From Flavobacteriaceae bacterium (GTDB lineage Bacteria; Bacteroidota; Bacteroidia; Flavobacteriales; Flavobacteriaceae): DNA of 11,843 nt. Every line of letters starts with the position of its first letter. The stretch's first letter is position 1. A program made the translations under genes and the position numbers. The notes under the pieces are model-generated. The model did not search any database. It saw only the letters and a program-made list of their open reading frames with translations, and was not told the DNA's origin. Shown in pieces: positions 6,060-11,843 of this stretch. Where the stretch lies: the NCBI GenBank assembly GCA_016763715.1, contig JAESTG010000194.1, forward strand, positions 1-11,843. The letters run 5' to 3'.

Positions 6060-8596
6060 TCTTGTTTCTTTTTTATAGTACTGCTCTTTCTATTTTTCAA
6101 CCACTCAGTATGTGGTCAAAATATAGAACCACAACCCCTTACCAATATCTTAAAAGATCTTGAAACTAAACACTCCATTAGTTTTTCCTATGTTGCTTCA
6201 GAGATAAGTCAAATAAACATTGAGCCACCATCCAATAATATTACATTAAAAGAAGCCCTAACATACTTAAACAACAACACTCCCTTTCGTTTTTCTAAAA
6301 TTGATGACAGGTACATTTCGGTTTCAAGAGAAGTAAAATCAAATTCTGGTTATTGCGGAATTGTCTTGGATGATATTTCAGGTTTGCCCTTGCAGGGTGC
6401 CAATGTGGTAGTTGGACAAAATACTTTTGGAACCGTAACTGATGAATATGGTGTGTTTTTTATCCCCATTGAATATATGGAGTATGAATTAACTATACAT
6501 TATTTGGGATATCACTCAATATCCACATCCATGGAAAAAATTAACCCAGACTGCTGGAACTTTATACTCAGAGCATCTTTATCAGAATTAAATGAGGTCC
6601 TTATTCAAGATTTACTAGTACAAGGTATTTACAGAAATCTCAATGGCTCAACTGCCATTAAAACTAATAATTTTGGACTGTTGCCAGGTCAAACTGAGAA
6701 TGATGTTCTACAAATGGCCCAAGTAATTCCAGGAGTAGAAAGTATTAATGAGACCATCTCTACCATCAATACTAGGGGGGGAAGCAACGATGAAAACCTC
6801 ATTGTTTGGGAGGGCAACCGTATGTTCCAAACAGGTCATTTCTTTGGATTGATTTCAGCATTCAACCCTTATCTTACCCAAGATGTTACTATTTACAAAA
6901 ATGGAACTCCCGCACATTACGGAGAAAGTGTTTCAGGCGTTATCGATATTCGATCCAGTGACAGTATTGTGGATCATTTGAAAGGAGGTGCTGGGATTAA
7001 TTTAATTCATGCCAACGCATTCTTGGAATTGCCCATTTCAGAAAAAGTAGGATTACAAGTGTCTGGCAGAGGTTCTAGCAACGATTATTTTAAAACCCCA
7101 GTATACAATAATTACGCGAAACGAATTTTTCAGGATAGTGAAGTATCCAATGTTTCAAACAGTCAAGAAACAGTTTCTGTAGATGCAGAGGAGAGTTTTC
7201 TGTTTTATGATGCGGGACTAAAATTGTTATGGGATGTTTCGGAAAAAGATAAGGTCCAGATTAATTTTCTAACTATGAATAACGACCTAGATTTCACCGA
7301 AACCTTAGTAGATTCATCACAATCTAAAACAAGTACCTTAGATCAACGTAGCATTGCTGGAGGGGCTTCATGGGAACGACAATGGTCTCCAAAATTTTCA
7401 ACATATGCTAGCATTTTCAGCTCTTATTATTTATTAGAAGCTCTAAACACGAACATCTTCACGACCCAAGTTTTGATGCAAGAAAACGAAGTACTTGAAT
7501 TAGGCGCTAAATTGAATACCCAACTGATATTGAACTCTAATTTCAAACTGAACTCAGGCTATCACTTCACTGAAATAGGAATTTCCAACACTCAAGATGT
7601 GAACCTCCCAAGATTCCGAAATTCTGAAAAAAATGTTTTAGTATCTCACATTATACATGGAAGTTTGACCTTCGAATCCAACAATAAAAAATCCAATATC
7701 ACGGCAGGTATACGAGGCAATTATTACGATAAATTTGAAGAAGTAGTCGTAGAACCCAGAGTTCATATTTTACAAAAATTGAGCCGTGGATTTGCTATAG
7801 AACTTTCAGGAGAGTTTAAGAGTCAGACCGCGTCCCAACGTATCGATTTTGAAAGTGATTTTCTAGGTATCGAAAAAAGACGATGGGTATTGGCTAATAA
7901 TGAAGATATTCCTATCAAAAAAAGTAAACAAGCATCTGTTGGTTTTGTATACAATAGGTGGAACTGGTTTGTAAATCTGGAAGGATTTTATAAACGTGTG
8001 GAAGGAGTTACTACTAGAAGTCAAGGCTTTCAAAATCAGTTCAGGTTTATGAATACCATTGGTGATTATCATGTAAAGGGTATTGAATTTATTCTGAATA
8101 AAAAAATAAAAGATTTTAGCGGGTGGATAACATATTCCTATAACGAAAACGATTATGACTTCGAGTCCTTAACCCCTAGTAAGTTTCCAAATAATATTGA
8201 TGTTCGTCATTCAGCCAAGGTGGCGGCTTCCTATAATTACCGTTCTTTTAAATTTGCGACAGGACTTAATTGGCATACAGGAAAACCTCTCACCACCCCT
8301 GTGAAGGTGAGGAATTTGTAGTAGTAAACACTATCCCTGTCTTACAATTCAACCCTCCAAATGAACAGCGCTTACCAGACTATTTCCGATTGGATTTTTC
8401 TGCTGAGTATTTATGGGATATTTCTGAAAAACTTGGCATTCAATTTAACTTCTCGTTACTCAATGTTTTGGACAAAACGAGCACCCTAAACGTTCGATAT
8501 ATATTGGAAGAAGACGAATCAGAAGTTTCAGTAAAAAGAATAGAGGAGCTCTCCCTAGGATTTACCCCTAATTTTTCGGTACAACTATTTTTCTAG
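6040..8596 (+). CDS. TonB-dependent receptor with STN signalling domain (two apparent -1 frameshifts)
   Basis: An outer-membrane receptor that would import an unknown ligand and signal to the FecR/sigma pair encoded upstream. Joined across two frame changes it gives about 852 residues: a signal peptide (1-26, MQRKTTSLVSF then FIVLLFLFFNHSVCG), an STN domain (about 33-98, LTNILKDLETKHSISFSYV), a carboxypeptidase-regulatory-like beta domain (about 105-180, GIVLDDISGLPLQGANVVV), a plug (about 213-310, LPGQTENDVLQMAQVIPGVE, TRGGSNDENLIVWEG, YGESVSGVIDI) and a barrel ending in aromatic FSVQLFF. The frame holding the STN domain has no ATG, GTG or TTG between the FecR stop and 6366, which lies inside the beta domain. 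The ATG at 6040 supplies the signal-peptide start in the neighbouring frame and needs a -1 slip at 6069-6075. A second -1 shift near 8303 is needed to avoid TAG 8319 and complete the barrel. There is no SusD-like gene beside it. The lesions may be sequence errors, decay or recoding. Confidence 0.85.
6069..6075 (+). other. Candidate -1 frameshift site T TTT TTA before TAG
   Basis: From the ATG at 6040 the codons read MQRKTTSLVSFL and then TAG (6076-6078). The codons just before the stop, TTT TTA preceded by T, form the X XXY YYZ heptamer T TTT TTA. A -1 slip there continues as TTT ATA GTA CTG and completes the signal peptide. A 5-bp stem with a 7-nt loop (6100-6116, ACCAC/GTGGT) lies downstream, but 24 nt away, further than usual stimulatory structures. 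Loss of one T from a T7 run would look identical. Confidence 0.5.
8301..8304 (+). other. Apparent single-base deletion (-1 frame change) in the receptor barrel
   Basis: The receptor frame reads GKPLTTPV and then the non-homologous KVRNL followed by TAG TAG TAA from 8319. Reading G8303 twice instead gives TTPVEGEEFVVV, then PPNEQRLPDYFRLDFSAEYLW-like C-terminal barrel sequence down to 8596. The neat TTPV-EGEEF join suggests that one G is missing from an original GTGGAAGG. There is no slippery heptamer here, so programmed shifting is unlikely. Confidence 0.7.
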
Positions 8597-8611
8597 CTTG
8601 GTTTTACTTCA

Positions 8612-8965
8612 TTAATTCAAAAAGAAAATATAATCAATATCCAGTACTGAAAGATTGTTAAACGGTTTCTTAGTGGCCTGCATAATCAAATTTGTTAAAG
8701 ACTCCAATTCCTGCCTGTTAAATACCATAGATAGGTTTTTCTGTATAGTTTGAATTGGAATTTTACGTTTCATCACCATCCCATCGTATTTTGTTTCCCA
8801 ATATTCTACATCAATTTCTTTGACAAATTCCTGAAATGACCTCATCTCTCGTGGGGTAAACTCAATAAAGAGATTATTAAAGGTTAAATGATAAACTCTA
8901 CAATTTTCACAAAAAGAAAGTTGACCGTTACAGTTTTTAGCTAAAGTTTTTATTTGATGACACAT
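8612..8965 (-). CDS. Small Cys-rich Bacteroidota protein of unknown function (DUF6686-like)
   Basis: A 117-residue probably cytoplasmic protein with no signal peptide or membrane segment. It resembles a small Bacteroidota-specific family that I recall as DUF6686; the number is uncertain and no function is known to me. The N-terminal 26 residues concentrate possible metal ligands: C2, H3, C12, C19, C22 and H26, with a CxxC in SFCENCRVYH, which hints at a zinc or iron site. The rest is mixed helix/strand ending DIDYIFFLN. I chose the ATG at 8965 (MCHQIKTLAK), 11 nt after the reductase stop; an upstream TTG would overlap that gene and adds seven unlikely residues. It is the last gene of the reductase operon and converges on the receptor gene with only 15 bp between stop codons. 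A redox or iron role is inference from the neighbour. Confidence 0.78.
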   Translation of the reverse strand: MCHQIKTLAKNCNGQLSFCENCRVYHLTFNNLFIEFTPREMRSFQEFVKEIDVEYWETKYDGMVMKRKIPIQTIQKNLSMVFNRQELESLTNLIMQATKKPFNNLSVLDIDYIFFLN

Positions 8966-8976
8966 TGTTTTATTTT

Positions 8977-11178
8977 TTAATAACAATCCATTGCTAGCTG
9001 TTTGTTGTTTTCAAATTCACTTATAGGGAGTTGTAATTGGTCTCTTGTAATAGCTTCCAAAGTGTCTAAGACGCTATGTTGCATTGCTAGTGAACCACAA
9101 ATCATAATTATACCTCCTTGATCCAAAACTTGAGCTATAAGCACTTCTTTTTTTACCAATAAATCTTGCACATAATGCTTTGTAGTTTCTTGTGAGTACG
9201 CAATTTTAAATTCTTGTATCTGCTTTCTCGAAAAGGCGTGCTCAATATTTTTTTCATATAATTTAAAAGATTCTTGAGTGCGACCTCCCCAAAATAAATG
9301 CACGGGAATATTGGTTTTATTTTCCGATATCATACCTAAAAATGGAGCAATACCAGTTCCATTTGAAATAAGGATTACCGAGGGTACAGCACGAGGAAAA
9401 TGAAAATCTTTATTCTTTTGAATAACTCCCTGCACTTCTTCTCCTACTTTTAGACTGTTTAAATATGAAGAACAAATACCGTTGTCATGCTTTTTAATAC
9501 TCAACAGCACATCTCCTTTAATTTTAGCGATTGAGTATTGTCTTACCTGACTTTCATTTTTTGGAACAATTCCAATCTAGTCTCCCGATTGAAACTTGAA
9601 CCCTTTCTTAGGTCGTAATCTTAGTAAAAAAGTATAATCTGAATTCAAATTTGTCCGTTCTATTACTTTAAAAAGTTGCTTCTTTTCGTTTTTATTTTGG
9701 GATTCTGGTAATGTAAGTTTTAACGAAAGCCCCAACTGCTCACTCCATTGATTCACCCAATTTTTAAAAGTAGTGTGTGATTGCTCATCAACCTTCACTA
9801 GTGGTAAAACTGGTGTAAAACTAGTTCGTCTGTGCAATAAAGCATCTATCGCAATAGCAAAACGACAATAATGAGGGTAGGCTAATGACCCAAAACCAAC
9901 GACAGAGAACTGCATTTCATTTACTGGATCAAAATTGGTTAACATCGCATTAAAATTGCGAGCATTACTTGGTGCATCTCCATCTCCATAGGTTGATGTA
10001 AAAACAACAAGATATTTTGCTTTTTGATAAGTTGCATATTTATTTAGAGAAGAAAGGTTTACTTTTTTCCCTGCATCAATGAGTGCTTGATAGAACGCCT
10101 TGGCAAAAGCATAAGTATTACCTGTTTCAGATCCTACTAGGATAATATATTCACATTCATCTTTATCAAATGTCACCAATGAGGATTTTGTTTTTTTCAT
10201 GCGCTTAAACGTCATAAAAAAACCTGAATAAATGAAGAATAGAATGCTGATGCTTGCTACAAGCAACACTAATGACCAAATCACACTTCCCTGCCCTGTA
10301 TGCAAATGCAAACTCCATCGAGAAGCGAGCTGCACAAAAGGGTACGGCACTTCACTCATCACTTCACCAGTATATTGATGTACCAAAACTTCTTTATCTC
10401 TCAAAGACAATTGATAATAATCTTCAGAATCTTTAGAAAAAGGAAATGTAAACTTACGAACCTCATTCAAAGTGAGGTTTTGAAAAAGAGGGAATTCTTT
10501 TATAGGTAGTTGCTTAGTAAATACATCTGAGGGGATAGCATTCCAGTCATGATTAAAAGAGCTATCAGGTAATAGCGAAAATTTTTCCGCAGAAAGATAT
10601 ACTCCTGTGGCGGCAATAATAATGACAGGTACTAAAAACCATCTTCCCAAAAGGACATGATAACGCCGCATAAAACCTGTTTCCTGAACCTTGGAATATA
10701 GTTTTAAAACTCCTCCCTGTCTTTTGACAAGAAGTAATAATCCTGTTACGGCAATTAAGCATAATAACAAAGATGCCAACCCAATAAAAAAACGCCCAAT
10801 ACTCTTTAGGAATAAAGATCTATGAAGATTCGTTGTCCAGTTAAAAACGGGAGCCCTTTCTTCAACATTCCCTATTTTTTTTGCAGTTTTTGGATGAATG
10901 TAAATAATTTCACTAATTCCCTCTTTGGTTATAACAGATGCCACAATAAAATCTGAAGCGGTAACTTCAAACTCTAGCACTTCATCATATTCACTTTGCA
11001 GAACAGGGACAATCTCTGCGACAGAAACTTTTTCAACACCATCAATAGCATACGGTTGTAGCGAATCGGAAATAGGTTCAAATGCTAATACCAAACCTGT
11101 TAATGATGCAACAACCAGAAAAAGTGCTGAAAAAACTGCAAGTAATAAGTGGCAATACCGCCAAATGGAAATCGTCAT
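8977..11178 (-). CDS. PepSY-flavodoxin-FNR transmembrane reductase, interrupted by one in-frame TAG
   Basis: A fused inner-membrane flavohaem reductase that would take electrons from cytoplasmic NAD(P)H through FAD and FMN to haems in the PepSY membrane part and on to a periplasmic acceptor or ferric iron. Counting the stop as one residue, it is 733 residues long. Transmembrane helices lie near 11-35, 128-151, 178-195 and 298-324. Candidate haem ligands are H10, H119, H174, H291 and H293. A flavodoxin domain (344-480) has the FMN loops VGSETGNT and STYGDGDAPSNA. The FNR part has R546-Q-Y-S549 for FAD, ISNGTGIAPF (about 604-613) for NAD(P)H, and ends MDCY. The TAG replaces residue 534, just after KFQSGD and before IGIVPK, with the frame unchanged. 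As written, the product would stop before the FAD and NAD(P)H sites. It lies 13 nt after the DUF2271 gene. Confidence 0.88.
9577..9579 (-). other. In-frame amber codon inside the reductase gene
   Basis: The minus-strand codons read SGD-TAG-IGIVPK. Both flanks are in the same frame and both belong to the FNR-like FAD-binding domain, whose RxYS motif follows 12 codons later. From memory, related reductases have a hydrophobic residue, often Leu, here; TTG or TTA to TAG needs one or two changes. Possible causes are a sequencing error, a real nonsense mutation or readthrough. Confidence 0.85.
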
Positions 11179-11191
11179 AGATCATTCAAAC

Positions 11192-11680
11192 TTATTGTGG
11201 CATCATACGAACATATCGAATGAATCCTTTTCCCTCTACCTTGCTTTTCAAACTTTCTGAAGTAAGTGCGAACTGAACATCATCATTATAATACTCTTGG
11301 TCTTCAACCGCAGTTTCAAACCGAATACTATATCCAGCATCAATTTTATCATTTGAAATCTTTATAATACTTACTGTGCGCTCACCACCATTAATAGTTG
11401 CTCCAGAAATAGCATCTACGTCTGAACGATATTTTCCATAAAATTTCCACCAATCGGTTACATCGCTATACCATTCTTCATCTTTCCCTTGCACATATAA
11501 TGTTTCTTGGTATTCACCATTAGGACTAAGTAGGGAAATGACCACATAAGCTCCCTCACCAGAATAATTGGTCATTTGTATCATACACTTTACAGTAGTC
11601 GTTTCCGTAGGTTTAGCAAAAGCTAAGAGTATAAAAGAGACAACTATAATTATTGGAGTTATTTTAAAAATTGGTAGCAT
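11192..11680 (-). CDS. DUF2271-family periplasmic protein with a flavinylation-like SGAT motif
   Basis: A 162-residue exported protein of the DUF2271 type. It begins with a hydrophobic signal (ITPIIIVVSFILLAFA, cleavage near 22) and then a beta-rich domain (VKCMIQMTNYSGEGAYVVIS, EWYSDVTDWWKFY) that ends FIRYVRMMPQ. The segment DAISGATINGG (89-99) matches the D-x-x-SGAT pattern at which ApbE enzymes attach FMN to a Thr in proteins such as NqrC and RnfG; the candidate is T95. DUF2271 proteins are commonly encoded beside PepSY reductases, and I infer that this one is the periplasmic electron acceptor or carrier for the adjacent reductase, 13 nt downstream. No apbE is visible in the window. The start codon lies 2 nt after the ankyrin gene's stop, so the genes are surely co-transcribed. 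Family assignment is fairly secure; flavinylation is a hypothesis. Confidence 0.83.
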   Translation of the reverse strand: MLPIFKITPIIIVVSFILLAFAKPTETTTVKCMIQMTNYSGEGAYVVISLLSPNGEYQETLYVQGKDEEWYSDVTDWWKFYGKYRSDVDAISGATINGGERTVSIIKISNDKIDAGYSIRFETAVEDQEYYNDDVQFALTSESLKSKVEGKGFIRYVRMMPQ

Positions 11681-11681
11681 T

Positions 11682-11843
11682 TTATTGAAGAAAATTTAAT
11701 TTGACATTCAGTTTTTGTAACACTTCATTTTCACTGGCTAGTTGAAATACAGTTTCATCAAATTCCGTTTTAATGGTTTTATCTGCACCTTGTTCCAAAA
11801 GGAATTTTAAAATTTCCAAATTGTTAGCTTTCATTGCTGCCAA
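11682..11843 (-). CDS. Ankyrin-repeat protein (C-terminal fragment at window edge)
   Basis: The last 53 residues of a protein whose start lies beyond the right edge. LAAMKANNLEILKFLLEQGA followed by DKTIKTEFDETVFQLA is an ankyrin repeat and the start of another, fitting the consensus LAA-x-x-G/N-x-x-E-I-L-K-x-LL-x-x-GAD; it then caps with NEVLQKLNVKLNFLQ. Ankyrin repeats bind other proteins; the partner and any other domains cannot be seen. It ends one base before the DUF2271 ATG, placing it in the same operon as the redox genes. Confidence 0.82.
   Translation of the reverse strand: MAAMKANNLEILKFLLEQGADKTIKTEFDETVFQLASENEVLQKLNVKLNFLQ

Noticed and set aside
6366..8321. Receptor starting at TTG 6366 as a 651-residue protein
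   Set aside because: This start falls inside the carboxypeptidase-regulatory-like domain. A clear STN domain and signal-peptide core continue upstream in the same frame.
8270..8596. Separate 108-residue gene starting at TTG 8270
   Set aside because: Its first ten residues are out-of-frame receptor sequence; from about 8303 on it is the C-terminal barrel of the receptor. It is a frameshifted tail and not a gene.
8966..8986. TTG 8986 as start of the small Cys-rich protein
   Set aside because: It overlaps the reductase stop and adds MLLKNKT, unlike the MCHxIK beginning expected. ATG 8965 gives normal spacing.
8977..9510. Independent 177-residue oxidoreductase starting at GTG 9510
   Set aside because: The FAD-binding sequence including RxYS lies upstream of that start in the same frame, back to the TAG at 9577. 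It is the C-terminal half of the fused reductase.
9577..9579. General TAG reassignment to a sense codon in this genome
   Set aside because: FecR and the receptor both end in TAG at natural C-termini, and TAG readthrough would not repair the receptor's frame changes.

Overview
The window is AT-rich chromosomal DNA that most likely comes from a marine member of the Flavobacteriia (Bacteroidota). Several things point there: an RhlE-type DEAD-box helicase beginning MSFKSLGL, Bacteroidota-like TAnnTTTG -7 promoter elements, AT-rich leaders without strong Shine-Dalgarno sequences, a surface-lipoprotein signal (C-QKEAEE), a sigma/FecR/STN-receptor locus, and a PepSY-flavodoxin-FNR reductase ending in the MDCY tail I recall from flavobacterial homologues. 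I see no tRNA, rRNA, CRISPR array, insertion sequence or long DNA repeat.

Layout. (1) 1-997, minus: the N-terminal 332 residues of an RhlE-like RNA helicase, running off the left edge. (2) 998-1437: a 440-bp divergent intergenic region holding both promoters and a helicase leader of about 130 nt. (3) 1438-2919, plus: a secreted PA-domain M28 zinc aminopeptidase. (4) 2997-4400, minus: a probably surface-exposed lipoprotein made of two duplicated architectures, four ~40-residue repeats followed by two ~100-residue lipocalin-like modules. (5) 4597-8596, plus: a cell-surface-signalling operon with an ECF sigma factor, a FecR-like anti-sigma factor and a TonB-dependent receptor carrying an STN signalling domain. 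(6) 8612-11843, minus: a tightly packed operon read from the right edge, with an ankyrin-repeat protein (C-terminal part only), a DUF2271 periplasmic protein with a DAISGAT flavinylation-like motif, a PepSY-flavodoxin-FNR transmembrane reductase, and a small Cys-rich protein of unknown function.

The main surprise is three interruptions in two neighbouring genes. The receptor has no usable start codon in its own frame. Its signal peptide begins at an ATG at 6040 in the +1-offset frame, and the two halves join exactly by a -1 slip on T TTT TTA, the classical slippery heptamer, next to a TAG. Near its C-terminus the receptor needs a second -1 shift (about 8303) to read into the last ~97 residues of the barrel. 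This second site is not slippery and looks like loss of one G. The reductase carries one in-frame TAG (9577-9579), exactly where the FNR-like FAD domain begins, with perfect homology-like continuity on both sides. These may be assembly errors, recent gene loss, or (for the first) programmed recoding. Raw reads would decide.

How the genes work together (inference). The receptor would bind an unknown ligand and signal through its STN domain to FecR and the sigma factor, with the divergent lipoprotein as a candidate surface partner or target. The minus-strand operon would pass electrons from cytoplasmic NAD(P)H through FAD, FMN and PepSY haems to a periplasmic acceptor, plausibly a covalent flavin on the DUF2271 protein or ferric iron.
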